A stretch of 64,000 nt of DNA from Incurvaria masculella (GCA_946894095.1 OX335641.1:13100501-13164500), one strand, 5' to 3'. Positions 35,557 through 47,260 are shown, counted from the stretch's first letter. Made by a program: numbers and translations. Notes: generated by a model not told the origin, from the letters alone.

Positions 35557-35684
35557 AGCCGCATTCAGAGTGAGCGGACTAACTTTAATACGCGGATTAT
35601 GCCCGGACTAAACCGGTTTTTGTATGGTTAGTTCGGTGCTAATCCCTTACTAAGTTTTGACAGGTTCACTCTGAATACGAAGCG
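35557..35684. mobile_element. PIF/Harbinger-like MITE, copy
   Basis: CAGCCGCATTCAGAGTGAGC to GGTTCACTCTGAATACG; the interior matches the 53.0-kb copy. Confidence 0.72.
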
Positions 35685-36363
35685 CTTAAAGATAATAAAA
35701 AAACGGTGCCACAAACGGGTGTCTTTTGTTTTGATCGACTACCGAACGGCGAATGTCTGTATGTATCACTTACAATGATAACATCTGGGAGCATGTGGGA
35801 AGCAATATAGCGCAGATAACCATTCATCACGCAAGTATTCCTCAGCCAAAGTCAAAGTAATCTTCCATCTCGCTCGTTCCCACTTGCGAATCATGGCTAA
35901 GCCACAAATAAATAGCTCCAGAAGCCCTAGGTCGCCCAGTGGGGCGATGCCTTCTATAATCGAGGCGAACCAACTTTAGGCGCGATCGGGTTACGAATGG
36001 GTGATCGATTTTCGACGTTTGAGGCAAGCCGTAGTTCGAATTCCACATCAAATTGAACGTAGAATGTCGAAGTGGCAATGAAGATTGTCCTCCTGTCGCC
36101 ATCATTGTATTGAGTAGTAACAAAATGTTACAAAACAAATTCAATACGTTGACCAATTGATGAATGCATGCAAGATTTAACTGACTTTGTTTTGGCAAAC
36201 AAGAATCTTGCGGTCAGGAAAGGCCATTGAAACATTGGCCGGATCAATGTTGGTCAGTGAATATTATCAACAGATATCCCGTACCTATGTAATCATCTGA
36301 AAACGGCGAATAACAAAGATATAAAAATACGATATACATCGACAATGGTCATGTCTAACGACA

Positions 36364-36912
36364 TTAAGGTGGCCCAACCCGGCGGGCCTAACTCATTCGC
36401 GGGCACGGTACAAAACCGTGCTGTTGCGCTCTGGGACGTTCTCTGTTTCAAACAAAAAGACAGGCTCCGTGATGAGGAAGATGCAACATGTCCACAAAAA
36501 GGACAATGTACTGTATGATTTGGTAAGATTTACGAAAATTTTAATTTCAAAACGACTTATAGCTAAAAGTAAACCACGACCGATGTAGTAAAAAATCTAA
36601 CAAAAACCAAATAGATCATAAATCTTGATTAAATAAGCTATGTCTGATGATTATTTTTTTTAAGATGTTCTTACTTTATCATTGCGTAATCAACCTCCAA
36701 AGTTATTGTATAAAACGCGCGAAAAATTCGAACTTTCGGACCTTATAACTTAGAAACCAAACACAATTTTACAATGCCAATGGTCATCAGACATCTAGTT
36801 CGATCAAATAAAGCTATTTTGAGCAAAATTTTGGATCTCTGACTAGAAATATGGGCGTGATCTTCTTTCCCCTTTTGTATGGGCAGATGAGCGGGTTGGG
36901 GGGCCACCTTAA
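36364..36912 (-). mobile_element. TTAA-flanked MITE, full-length reversed copy
   Basis: The ends are as in the 32.5-kb copy but the interior runs in the opposite orientation, with TTAA at 36,364 and 36,909. Only 8 bp separates it from the start of another MITE at 36,920. Confidence 0.85.
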
Positions 36913-36919
36913 ACACCCA

Positions 36920-37039
36920 CAGTCGTATTCAGACAGCACCTGTCAAAACTTAGTACGAGATTAGCACCGGACCAACCATACAAAAACCGGTTTAGTCCAG
37001 CGGATTAAAGTAAGTCCGCCCACTCAGAATACAATTGTC
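36920..37039. mobile_element. PIF/Harbinger-like MITE, reversed copy beside a TTAA MITE
   Basis: Starts CAGTCGTATTCAGACAGCAC and has AACCATACAAAAACCGGTTT inside; the right end is mutated (CAGAATACAATTGTC). Confidence 0.72.
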
Positions 37040-38394
37040 AGTTTCTATGGTATATGCCCGCTGTCGGCTATCAGGTTAAAGTGAAAATACAAAAATTACG
37101 AAATATTTGTTTTGTTTTATATATCAACTCTCTTACTTTCGCCTTAAAGTACTTCCCATAAATCATTTTTAAAAACTCGAGCTAGATTCGGAAAGTGGTA
37201 ACATTGACGTAATATCAAAAACTTTCCCGATAGCAACCGATGGCGTGAGTCCCTTGCAAAGGAAGCATGACGTGTTGATGCATAGAGGAGAGAGAAGCGG
37301 GAAGTGGTGTTGGGTGTTTCACCTCGTGAAAAAAACTGTATTTTTTATATGGAAGTTGTGATATTTAATATCCGATTAGGTATATTGCAACCATTACATT
37401 AAGTACAACTGCAACTTTTAGGCACTATGGAGTGATAATTATGTATGGCACGGTACCGAGAACTAAGCGCAGAATGGCCATGCACACGCTGATTCTGATA
37501 CTCTTGTCACCTGATTTCATCTGAGGCCGCACGCAAGGTCGTTCCAAGCAGCGATGGGTCACTCCGAGTCCACCCCATTCCGCAAAACCTTTTAACACTC
37601 CTCATGAGTCTTACCAACTTCTATTCCTATTAACATTCATTATGAAAACATATCCATTGAACCACCCATTCAGATTATAATAATCATTACAGACCGGTTA
37701 TAATAGTCATTCCAGATGTTTTAGAGGCTGAGACCGCATAACCTTTCTTTTCATTTTTTTACACGTTTTCACAGAAACTGGCCGCGATCATTTTTTGCCC
37801 TGGAAGTACCATTGATCGTTCAATCCGGAGGTCATGCCGGACTTGTGGAGTAGGAATACATTCTTCTCGAACATACTATACGACTCATAGCTGGTTCCAA
37901 GCTTCATCGCTCCATCGTCTCTACTGCGAATGTCCACTTATACGTTCATAACTGCATGTACTGCACAGACGTATTGTGTGTCATCGGGGAAGTTGTGCAA
38001 ATTCGCAAGCTGAATCATACTGTCATCCTACATCAATCAAAACGAGTGAGCACGTAGAGATGCATCGAAGGATGTGATGGGTGTTTCTGACGGCGGGTTT
38101 GGATGAAAGAGCGGTGCACACTCAGGGGGCTGTGAGAGGAAGCTATGATTACCTGCGAATGAGTAAGAATGTCTAGCAAGAATGGCAAAACAAATTACAA
38201 TACGCGTGGAACTGACGAACATGGGGACAGTGGTCGTGGTCAGATTAGCGATAATGTTGTATAATCGCTAAGATTAGGCAATGATGCATGATTCCACACC
38301 ATAGGTATCGAGTTTTATACCAAATATAGAGTAAGTACGTAAGAAAGTCTATATTGACTGTAAGTATACAGTACATTATAACAATGCTTTTAGA
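37040..38394. other. Spec2 intron, no gene seen
   Basis: Unremarkable mixed-composition sequence, no repeat family of the window recognised. Confidence 0.45.
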
Positions 38395-38486
38395 TGTATA
38401 TTAGGACTACCGTGGCGGTGTAGCGCGTCTGGTATGTTCGTTGAAGACCGGGTTGATGACTTTTGCGCAATCATGAGAAAGATGTA
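38395..38486 (+). pseudogene. Short LINE ORF2 fragment related to the 13.6-kb copy
   Basis: The frame reads LGLPWRCSASGMFVEDRVDD and then FCAIMRKM, stop. It is the same conserved block as at 13,700-13,800, embedded in non-coding sequence in the Spec2 intron. Confidence 0.7.
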
Positions 38487-38794
38487 AGCTGTTTTTGCAG
38501 AACGCGTCGGTATGTGCAACAATTTCGTTATTTCCAAAAATTGTGAAAATAAATAGTAAAATAATTCCGTCAATTGGCTATTTTGACAATGCTGCGATTA
38601 AAATTATAATTAAAGTTTTGTCTATGGATACATGTCCGAAAAAGCTATTATTATTATTATACCTTTGTCCTACCTACAACCAAATTGAAAAACCTGGCGC
38701 ACCCAGTTTATTCCGTGAGATAATATGATGACCCTATGTGAACGTATAACAATTGCTTGCAAATACACAATGCCAAATGTCGCTCTGGCATTTA

Positions 38795-39085
38795 AAAGCG
38801 GCTAGTACCTCAAGGGCGCGGGGCCTTGCTTCTCATGCAAGAGACCGTAGATTCAATCCCCACCCCGTTCATGCATCACTTTTTATTTCTTTCTGAGTTC
38901 GATAAGTCCATTTCGTCTCGAATGACAGCTGGTCCATGATGCGTATGTGAAACTGTAGGTACCAATTTATTAGATGAAAAGATGATGAAAACGGGAATGA
39001 AAGTTCCTGGCACGGCGCCTAATTACTTCGGGAATTCGTGTGTTGGGCTAATATCACGCCACTGTTTCATGATATGTTTTTAAAC
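38795..39085 (+). mobile_element. SINE with tRNA-like head, partly decayed
   Basis: Stem-loop CTTGC-TTCTCAT-GCAAG (38,825-38,841) and B-box GATTCAATCCCC, then body fragments (GAAAGTTCCTGGCACGGCGC, GTGTGTTGGGCTAATATCAC). Confidence 0.68.
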
Positions 39086-39889
39086 GTGTGTTAATTTACT
39101 GTTGCGTATCAGCGTTAAGACCGAGGTTAAGACGACAACTCATAAGAGTTTTTAAATAAATAAATGTTAAGAATAAAGTGTAAAAGCGACTATCCAATTC
39201 GTTCATTATATTTTTCGCTTATTTTCCTCCATTAGGTGTTATTAATTAATTAAGCTAGGCATTGACGGCTCGACCTCTTACAATCAGTCCGCTGGTATTC
39301 ATGCACAATTCCAACAAACAGCATTTATCGTGACCGCACAGCCGACCGAGCGTAAGCAAGCGTTGCAATCTGTGGGTGGCACGGGGAGATAAGCGCTAGA
39401 ATTCGAAGAATCGAAAAACCCAGCGGGCTATCTGCAACATGAGAGTTGCTCTCGAATTATTTCTGCAAACTTCGTCTCCGTCATGCCATTTGACGTTTAT
39501 GTTTTTAATTCTGTTTCTTGGAAGTGTTTGTAGATGATTGACATGTTTCAGTCTTTGCCATTTACCAGGTTTTACATTTTGCGAACATATAGGTGACATG
39601 TAGGTAAGCCCATAGCGTGCTGTGCTTTGGTACATTCGATTTTGGTTTTTTTTATGTGCTTTTTTGTTCTCTGACGACAAACTAGCTGTGAAAATCTCCA
39701 GTGACGTCTTTGTTGTAACAAAAAAGTTATATTACCGATAGTTTTTCAAATATTTAAAATGTCATGATAACTCTGGCTGCCATTATTCGAACTTACCAGA
39801 CGTTGAATAATTATTTTGATAGCAGAAAAAGTTAATCCATCTGTTATCTGATATTTCAACAATTCATATCATAGAAATGTCCGTCATTT

Positions 39890-40060
39890 TTAGGGTTCCG
39901 TACCCAAAGGGTGAAAACGGAACCCTATTACTAAGCCTCCGTTGTCCGTCCGTCCGTCTGTCAGGGCTGTAAATCGTGAACCGTAATAGGTAGGCAGCTG
40001 AAATTTTCACGGAGTGTGTATTTATTTTGCCGCTATAACAACAAATAGGTAAAATTTGGT
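39890..40060 (+). repeat. GGGTTCCGTACCC repeat, 5' part only
   Basis: Same start and CGTCCGTCCGTC run; lost after CAACAAATAGGTAAAATTTG. Confidence 0.78.
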
Positions 40061-40144
40061 CCGTGTTTTGTCGGATTTTTGTTCACGTGACTTCGATACA
40101 ATGTATGGGGACTACAATAGGCTTTCTCATCCTCTACAGTGGTC

Positions 40145-40385
40145 AGTGTACTAAAACGACTTTCGGTTACGACTATTTATCTCAGCCTTAGCTAAGATAA
40201 ATAGTCGTAACCGAAACTAAGACTAACGAAAAGTAGTACTTTGTGACGTCACTTTGCATTACTTTGAGATTTCGTCCATACATGACGTCAAAGTAATCGT
40301 CAAATGACAGCAAAGTACAACTTTTCGTTAGTCTTAGTTTTTGTTATGACTTTTTATCTCAGCCTAAGTCAATGTATCACCGAGA
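40145..40385. repeat. Nested hairpins, MITE-like
   Basis: A 50-bp palindrome (CGGTTACGACTATTTATCT and its complement, 40,164-40,213) is followed by a second pair of arms (CTAAGACTAACGAAAAGT at 40,216 and its complement ending at 40,337). The outer TTTATCTCAGCC motif recurs at both ends. Confidence 0.75.
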
Positions 40386-41389
40386 CTTTAGATGCATCTG
40401 CTGACACTTCTGAGAGTTTAAAGTGTCTGAGATCTATCCATTCGGATTCATCTTAGTCAAAATAATTTAACCATGGTAGTTAGATCGAATAACACAAAAA
40501 TTGAGACGATTTTGTTACCCATACAAACTTTACAATCTCCTTTGAGGAAAAAGTTGTTGACTTTGCTTAACTCCACGAACGACTTTAACCGTGACCTTTC
40601 CGTCACTGATGTCAGCAAGCCAATCAGTGAGTTCACATCCAATGCTCGAGAAAACTATCTACACGAGATTATTGAATATTCTTATCAAAATTGGGGTTCC
40701 GAGAAAAAATCTGTGACAGGTGCATAACGAGTAGGCATGTCCTACAACCCTACCCAGGGATTTGCCTGTTAGTTTAATTCAAGTAATGGAGTAAAAATGG
40801 TTTAGTCCGATGTTTCATGCCCCATCTGCCATATTTAAGTCTCGTTTACATGAGTGCAGGCAACAGTACACCGTTATGAAGTGCCATCCTAGCTGTTGGC
40901 GTAATCGCCTGGCTTATCATCACATAGTTCATTCGGGTCCCAGCACTTCCCAGAGAAAACCGAGTCTGATCTATGCAGCGCTCGCTCTTCTTTTAGTCCA
41001 TATCACACTTTTCATCACGGCTACACGTTCTTTCTGTATACAGAAAATAATTCACCTGTTCTACTCTTTCATTACTAAAAATAAAACATAATATGTGTCA
41101 CTTTCCTTCGCTTTTGTCCCTTTCAAAATTGCCGAACATAATACATTATTACCCGTGCACCGTGCTCACCACAACGTTTTGTAACAATACGATTGATGTT
41201 ACGTTATTGAGTAAATTAGGCTTAGCACCTTTGTAATGTGCACCTTGACAATTATCTAGGTGATATTACATATGTAATTTAGCTTGATTTCGATACTGCA
41301 TTTCATTATTTACTATGACTTGCATGCTTGGAATGAATTAAATATGATATTGCAGTCAAGGTTTTGCTCGATATCCAGATGTCCGAAGC

Positions 41390-42780
41390 AACATTTATTG
41401 AATCAGGAATATTTGGCCTCGCTACTGGCCCAATGAGTAACATTGCTATCTGTTCAGTGATATCCGCTAGCCGCTTCGCAATACAGGGTGAGTTAACGAC
41501 TCGACTTTGACGATTCGACGATTTTACTAAAATTTTGTAGGTAAACTGATACATTATTGTAAAACATTAACGAGAAACAAGGTCTTTATCAAATGATGGT
41601 TATGGTGCTGTCTCTACAACAAACACAAAAACAACAATCGTTGTTATTAATATTATGTCTGCCTACAGAATTAATATGATAAATAAATAAGGGAAACAGC
41701 TAATCTGGTTGTATGTAGCTGAACGCCCCCTCTTGTGTCCCGCGCCGACGTCTCTATGCGGATCGGGTGGCGCGAGCCGCGCCCCTGGAGTTGCATTCCC
41801 GATCCTGCACTCCCTACACCCCATTGAAGCTCCAGGGGCGCGGCTCGCGCCACCCGATCCGCATAGACTTTATCAAATGACAAGCACGAAAGCGAAGTTT
41901 TCTTATGAATCTGGCAAAAGATAGCAAATACCAAACCTATACTGTCGTGATATTATCCTCACACCACATGGGAATTAGGTACCTTGCCAGGGCTATCACC
42001 TTATTTGAGCACTGCTGAACTGGGCGGCACACAAGTACAGTTTTTTTTATATAACATGACATTGATGACTAATACCCAATGGCTAGCCCAATGAGTAAAA
42101 TTACCTTCCGTTCAGTGATATCTGCTAGCCGCTACGCAAGGGTAAGTTGACGACTCGGCTTCGACGATTCGATTGACATTTCGTATCTAAAATTGATATA
42201 TAACAGTAAAGTAACGGGCAAGAAGTCTTCATAAAGTGACAATCACGAAAGGAAACAGGCTTCCGATGTTTTTTATGGATCTAGAAAATGGGTATACCAA
42301 ACCTACTTACATGATATTAACCTCACACCACATGAGAATTAGGTGTCAGGTTCCTACGTTCACGTCATTTGGCGCTTACATAAAACTGGACGGCACATCC
42401 TTGCATTTTTTTTTTATTTTGCTGGAAATGTATGGCTAATAGCCAATCGCTGGTCCGTTAACAGTAACGCTCCTACGCAATGAAGATTCGACAATTCTAC
42501 TAACATTTTGTATTTCAAACGGATAAATGACAGTGACGGTAAAAAATATTCCTCAAGTGACAAGCACCCTGTTTGGGTTCAATTGTGTTTTTTATGGATC
42601 TGGACAAGGGTAGCAAATATTAAACATACTGTCATGATATTAATTGACATTCCTTGGAATAAGCGACGCACTTGCTTAGTACAAAAAAGTATAGTTGTCA
42701 TGATATTAGCCTAACACCTTGCATCCTTGCATGTAACTAGATGGAAAATACTAATAATATGTATGCCGCTTCGACCGTGA
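41390..42780 (+). repeat. Three diverged tandem copies of a SINE-containing unit
   Basis: Blocks starting near 41,430, 42,090 and 42,450 share CAGTGATATCCGCTAGCCGC, GACGATTCGACGATTTTACT-type and CTTTATCAAATGACAAGCAC sequence, each followed by a reversed SINE tail (GTCATGATATTA). The first unit has been enlarged by the hairpin at 41,753. Confidence 0.7.
41753..41867. repeat. Perfect 38-bp GC-rich inverted repeat
   Basis: The arms 41,753-41,790 and 41,830-41,867 are exact complements (TCTATGCGGATCGGGTGGCG and onward) around a 39-nt loop. They are about 70% GC in an otherwise AT-rich intron. It lies within the tandem repeat at 41.4-42.8 kb. Confidence 0.9.
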
Positions 42781-42950
42781 TAACCTCTACCACCTAGTGA
42801 GGGTAAGGAAGGAGACCTGCACGAAGTAATATATAGGTCAGGGACCTGCAGTTTGACGTGAAACCACGAACTACGAATCCCTAAGCCACCTCTTGCGACA
42901 TGCACGGGAAGAATAGCAGTGTCCCAATGGTATTCTTCCATTGTTTATTT
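42570..42950 (-). mobile_element. SINE copy, reversed, with a short insertion
   Basis: TGTCATGATATTA occurs twice (42,630 and 42,697), separated by a block CCTTGGAATAAGCGACGCAC that also occurs near 5,990 and 11,120. The body continues to GTGAAACCACGAACTACGAA. Confidence 0.65.
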
Positions 42951-43191
42951 GCGTTCAAAAAAAGCAATACATGGACGTAGAGTTAAATTAGGCTATTTTT
43001 TTAAAAATAATATAATATGATAACTAATAATACAAACTAAAATTATTGGCTAGATGATTTCAATCTTGTAATTTTTTTTTCTGAATTAATAGAAAAAAAT
43101 AATCGACCTGTATGATCTCGGTTTTGAGCTCCCTCATTTCACTATCGACATTCATTCGTAACCCGCGGGTGAGCAAGCTGTGTCACGAAAG

Positions 43192-45204
43192 ATGTGGTCA
43201 CTGTGCAGTGCGGTGCTGCTGAGCTGCGCGCTAGCAGCTCGAGGGCAGACCGCGCCCGCCGCCGGCAGCAGCGCCCTAGGGCAGATTCAAGAACGGTGCG
43301 ATACGATCGGCAGCGCACGAATGTGTATCAATGGAACCATAACCGGGACCACTCTCAACGTCCAGTGCAGAGGTGAAAATTATCCACTCGGTTCAAGCGT
43401 AAACATATATCTATTCTTCTTCCCTTTCACGGCACAACGCAACAACTACACCGATCCCCTCCACCAAGGGTGCTTCTTCAGGGAGTTCGAAGCCGTGGAG
43501 TACACCTGCTTCTTTACGACGGATCTCTCTCTGTTCGCGAAGGGGACATCGTTCGAGTGCTCGTTTAATCACAAATACCCTCCGAAACCATTCCTAACCA
43601 AGGCAGATGATTCGCCACCACCAGCTGTTAAAACCATCTCTAAGGCTTGGCGACCTAAGGCCTTGCTGAGCTGCACAGATAAGATGTACCAGCCTAAGCT
43701 TGCATGGAAGCTCGGTACCCAGCCTAGGGTGAAGGGTGTTGCGCCGAATATCACGCTTTTCACTCCGGGTACCAAGCTTAGAGCGTTCTGTTTGCTTGCC
43801 TGCCACAATATTTCTGACTCAAACGAACTTGTTTGGAAATTGGATGACCGTATCTTAAAAAAGATATCCATTCTGACTTCGAAAGTTGAAAATTTCACTT
43901 TAGAGTATGACTTCGTAAAAGACGATGACGGCAAAATATTGGAGTGTAGTCTAAGATCACAAAAGAAAGCTGCAACCGAGCCTATTGTTAAATTAACTAC
44001 AACATTGGCAAATGGAGAAAATTATACGATTGCGATTGATGATTTGGCACTAGACCGCAAAACGACAATTACTTCAATTTCAAAAGAAATCATGCTGTCT
44101 TCTCCCCGGCCGAACGGGCCTGCGGTCGACAACAATGCAGAAGTCGCTACGGAGGTATCCCAGCCTGCGGGACAAATTCGAGAGGGTTGCGACGACATTG
44201 GTGTGGCACGAATCTGTATAAAAGGAAATGTAACTGGAACAACGCTTCAAGTCGAATGCACAGGAGAACATTACCCACTAGGTTCAAGTGTCAATATCTA
44301 CCTATTCTTCTTCCCGCATGGAGAGCAACGCAATAACTACACTGAACCACTATTTACAGGTTGCTACTTCAGGGAATGGGAGGTTGTAAAATACAGTTGC
44401 TCGTTTACGACGGATATTTCTCTATTCAAGAAAGGGACATCTTTCGAATGCTCGTTCAACCAAAAATATCCAGAGGAGTCGTTTTTCACTAAATTAGACG
44501 CTTCATTGCCATCGGGCCCACCGATGAAGTCTCTAGTTCGACGGCCTGAACCACTGTTAAACTGTAAAGATAGAATGGGCCGGCCTGCACTTTTGTGGAG
44601 TGTCAGTACGCAGCCCGACTCCCAAGATACCACGCGGAGCATCACTCTCTACACTCCAGACACTCTACTTAACGTTTTCTGCGTGCTCGCCTGCCACAAT
44701 TACCCTACACCGTTGGAAACCTGGGATCTAGTCTGGAAGTTAGATGATCGTGTCCTGAGCGACCAAAGCATAATGGATATGAGAGTGGAGAATTTCACTT
44801 TAAAGTATAACTTGGCAAGTGAAGACAATGGAAAAGTGCTGGAATGTAGTCTGAGGAAACAAGAATTAAATTCTGTAGCGACTCTCGTTAAAATGACTAC
44901 TACACTTGTGATGTACGAAAGCCCTGGCAGTCCATCGGATTCTTCAAAAAGTGCCGCAAACGCGTTGGAGAAACGAGAGCCTTCGAGATCGTCACCATGG
45001 GCGGTCGCAGGACCTATGTTGGTGTTGCTGGCGGCCGCGGTTGCAGTCGGGGTGGTCTTCTGGAGGCGTCGCACCACCAGGAACGGAATGTGGGGGCCGA
45101 GAATTCTCCGAGCTTCGAATCCCCTTATTCAGCCCGATGAATCCATAGCAGAGTTCATGGAAGTCCGCCAGGAAAATGTAAACTATACCGATGCAACTCT
45201 CTAA
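43192..45204 (+). CDS. Intronless type I membrane protein with two tandem Ig-like modules
   Basis: This single open frame of 670 codons starts at the ATG of MWSLCSAVLLSCALA, shared with the paralogue at 47,462; the frame is open upstream only from a GTG. It has a signal peptide (about 1-18), two modules of about 297 residues (starting at residues 30 and 327, many stretches identical), a transmembrane helix (about 603-624, followed by RRR) and a 46-residue cytosolic tail. Each module shows two Cys-framed beta-rich halves. The first (GTTL-V-C ... KGTSFECSF) and second (LRAFCLLAC ... LVWKLDD ... DGK-LECSL) resemble Ig folds. N-glycosylation sequons are frequent. ATTAAA at 45,285 precedes an A9 run at 45,301. 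It lies antisense inside the Spec2 intron. No family is recognised with certainty; a cell-surface receptor or adhesion role is inference. Confidence 0.85.
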   Translation: MWSLCSAVLLSCALAARGQTAPAAGSSALGQIQERCDTIGSARMCINGTITGTTLNVQCRGENYPLGSSVNIYLFFFPFTAQRNNYTDPLHQGCFFREFEAVEYTCFFTTDLSLFAKGTSFECSFNHKYPPKPFLTKADDSPPPAVKTISKAWRPKALLSCTDKMYQPKLAWKLGTQPRVKGVAPNITLFTPGTKLRAFCLLACHNISDSNELVWKLDDRILKKISILTSKVENFTLEYDFVKDDDGKILECSLRSQKKAATEPIVKLTTTLANGENYTIAIDDLALDRKTTITSISKEIMLSSPRPNGPAVDNNAEVATEVSQPAGQIREGCDDIGVARICIKGNVTGTTLQVECTGEHYPLGSSVNIYLFFFPHGEQRNNYTEPLFTGCYFREWEVVKYSCSFTTDISLFKKGTSFECSFNQKYPEESFFTKLDASLPSGPPMKSLVRRPEPLLNCKDRMGRPALLWSVSTQPDSQDTTRSITLYTPDTLLNVFCVLACHNYPTPLETWDLVWKLDDRVLSDQSIMDMRVENFTLKYNLASEDNGKVLECSLRKQELNSVATLVKMTTTLVMYESPGSPSDSSKSAANALEKREPSRSSPWAVAGPMLVLLAAAVAVGVVFWRRRTTRNGMWGPRILRASNPLIQPDESIAEFMEVRQENVNYTDATL

Positions 45205-45447
45205 CTTCTTGTGCCTGCATACATACTTCTAACAATGCCTGGTGTTTTTTTTATTTAGATGTACACATCTGTCGTATTACTTTGATTAAAATAGTTTGTG
45301 AAAAAAAAATATTTTAAATTGAGCCTAGACAAAAATTTGCGTCTGCATAGGATGTATGTTTATAATATAATTTTAAAGTTTGGCCTATTTTGCCTTGTTC
45401 TGGTCATGACAAGCCAATATCATGATTTTCTGTGAGAGTTCACACTA

Positions 45448-47029
45448 TTAAGGTGGGCCTTCCCGCTCAACTCCCTATAAAAAACGTGGAATGGATGATA
45501 AGCACTTTTCTTGTCAGAAATTGTCATATTTGATCGAACTAGATGTCTGATGACCATTGGCATTGTAAAATAATGTTTGGTTAAAAGTTATAAGGTCAGA
45601 AAGTTCGAATTTTTCGCGCGTTTTATACAATTACTTTGGAGGTGGATTACTCGACGATAAATTAAAAACCTCTTTGGTTATACTAGCCAATGCGAATGGT
45701 TTGATTGCGTTATGTTCCTGAAGAACGTGAAAAAAAAAACATGTATAATTCCAGCTAACGTTCTACCAAAATAGAAAGAAAAATGTTACAGAAATTTATA
45801 TTTTATGCATGGAAAACTTTTTTTGAAGTGAGGTCTCAAATATATTCTTTTTTAAGTTTGCGGCTTACATTGATATTAACTAATATTTATTTTAATACCA
45901 TTTAGAAGATCTTAACATTATCTACCCATTCAGCGAAGAACATGTTTAACTTTCCCCAATTTCTTTAACGAAACAATAAAAAAACCGGTTTCGCGCGTTA
46001 TGCGGGTTGGTCACATTTAAAAATAATTATTTCGAGCTGCTCTAACTAACTAAGCGACGCGGCGACGTCGGGCTCTGGCTATCTCGTTTTAATCGCAAAA
46101 ATTGGTCCAAAATGTTTAGATATGAGGATGCTCTTAAAAAGATTAGTCATGAGACCTACCTTGTTTCATGAAGATTTATAATCAATTTGGTTATTGTTTG
46201 ATTGTTGACTATCGTGATTTACTTTTAGCAATAAGTCGTTATGCAATGAATATTTTCGTAAATCTTACCAAATCAAACACTATGCGCGTTGTCGGCGTTG
46301 TGAACATGTTGCATCGTCCTCATCACGGAGCCTATATTTTTAACCGACTTCAAAAAAAGGAGGAGGTTATCAATTCGTCTGTATGTTTTTTTTTTTTGTT
46401 TTTTTTTTTTTTTTATGTTTGTTACCTCATAACTTTTTCCTGGGTGAACCGATTTTGATGATTATTTTTTTAAATGATAGCTAGTGCTTCCCAAGTGGTC
46501 CCATTTTAATTTGGTTAAGTTCTGACAATGATATCCATGAGAAAATCATAAAAGTCTTAAATTTGTATTAAGATGTGCGCGACAAATGGACGAATAACTC
46601 AATATAACGCCAACCGATTTCGGTGATTCTTTTTTTATTGGAAAGGACGTGTACAAATTAGTAAGTTTACTTCAGATTCACTAAAAATTAACAAATAAAA
46701 ACAAAATTTAACAAATAAAATAACCGACTTCAAAGAAAAAGCACTAAACAGTAAAAAATAATGTTCATTTTTGTAGTTACGATTTCTGTTATTTTTTGAG
46801 TCGGTGTCAGCCAAGGTTAGGTTAGGTTAGGTTAGGTTAGGTTAGGTTAGATTAGGTTAGGTTCTCTTGATTGGCGCAGCGCGTGCCCGGCTGACGCCGA
46901 CTCAAAAAATAACAGAAATCGTAACTACAAAAATGAACATTATTTTTTACTTTTTAGTGCTTTTTCTTTGAAGTCGGTTATTTTTTTGTTAAATTTTTTT
47001 TTTTCTTTGAAACAGAGAAGGCCCCAGAA
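45448..47029 (+). mobile_element. TTAA MITE copy broken by two later insertions
   Basis: The 5' end with TTAA is at 45,448. The interior is interrupted by about 460 bp (roughly 45,665-46,125) and again by the AACCGACTTCAAA element (46,339-46,997). It then resumes with CTTTGAAACAGAGAAGG at 47,000 and stops near 47,029 without its 3' end. It fills the space between the two Ig-like genes. Confidence 0.75.
46339..46997. repeat. AACCGACTTCAAA element with long hairpin and a TTAGG array in its loop
   Basis: It begins AACCGACTTCAAAAAAGGAG and ends with the complement GAAGTCGGTT. Inside, arms 46,703-46,812 and 46,889-46,997 are near-perfect complements. The 76-bp loop contains about ten TTAGG units (46,816-46,864, one variant unit). 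TTAGG is the insect telomere repeat. The position, between genes and inside a MITE, excludes a chromosome end. Confidence 0.85.
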
Positions 47030-47049
47030 CTTGGAGTTTTTTGTAAGTT

Positions 47050-47260
47050 TTTTATGAAAATGGACATGGATGGCTAATATCACTGACACTTTACACGCAT
47101 TCTCGACACAATAAGGCGCCATGCCAGAACCTAAACTTTATAAGCACGCCTACATTTAACTGGATGGAAACACTGACAATTTACCAATGCCGTTTCGACC
47201 ATCTTTCATACAATGCGATGGTTCCAACCCGGGCGGGCTTCACTCTACCACTTAGTTTTA
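47050..47260 (-). mobile_element. SINE copy, reversed, ~200 bp upstream of the second Ig-like gene
   Basis: GGACATGGATGGCTAATATC, AAGGCGCCATGCCAGAACCT, TTTAACTGGATGGAAACACT and CACTCTACCACTTAGT. It lies where a promoter would be expected. Confidence 0.7.

Noticed and set aside
35842..36198. 118-codon - strand frame
   Set aside because: Not recognisable; the GC-richer 35,930-36,060 part may be a repeat end, but nothing supports a gene.
40457..41091. Frames of 61-93 codons at 40.46-41.09 kb
   Set aside because: No conserved motif, signal or splice partner; the composition is compatible with chance.
43180..43191. Upstream GTG start for the first Ig-like gene (and GTG at 47,354 for the second)
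   Set aside because: Eukaryotic initiation at GTG is unlikely. Both genes share the ATG of MWS(L/V)C followed by a signal peptide.
46816..46864. TTAGG array as evidence of a chromosome end
   Set aside because: The array is short, sits in a hairpin loop and lies between genes with normal sequence on both sides.
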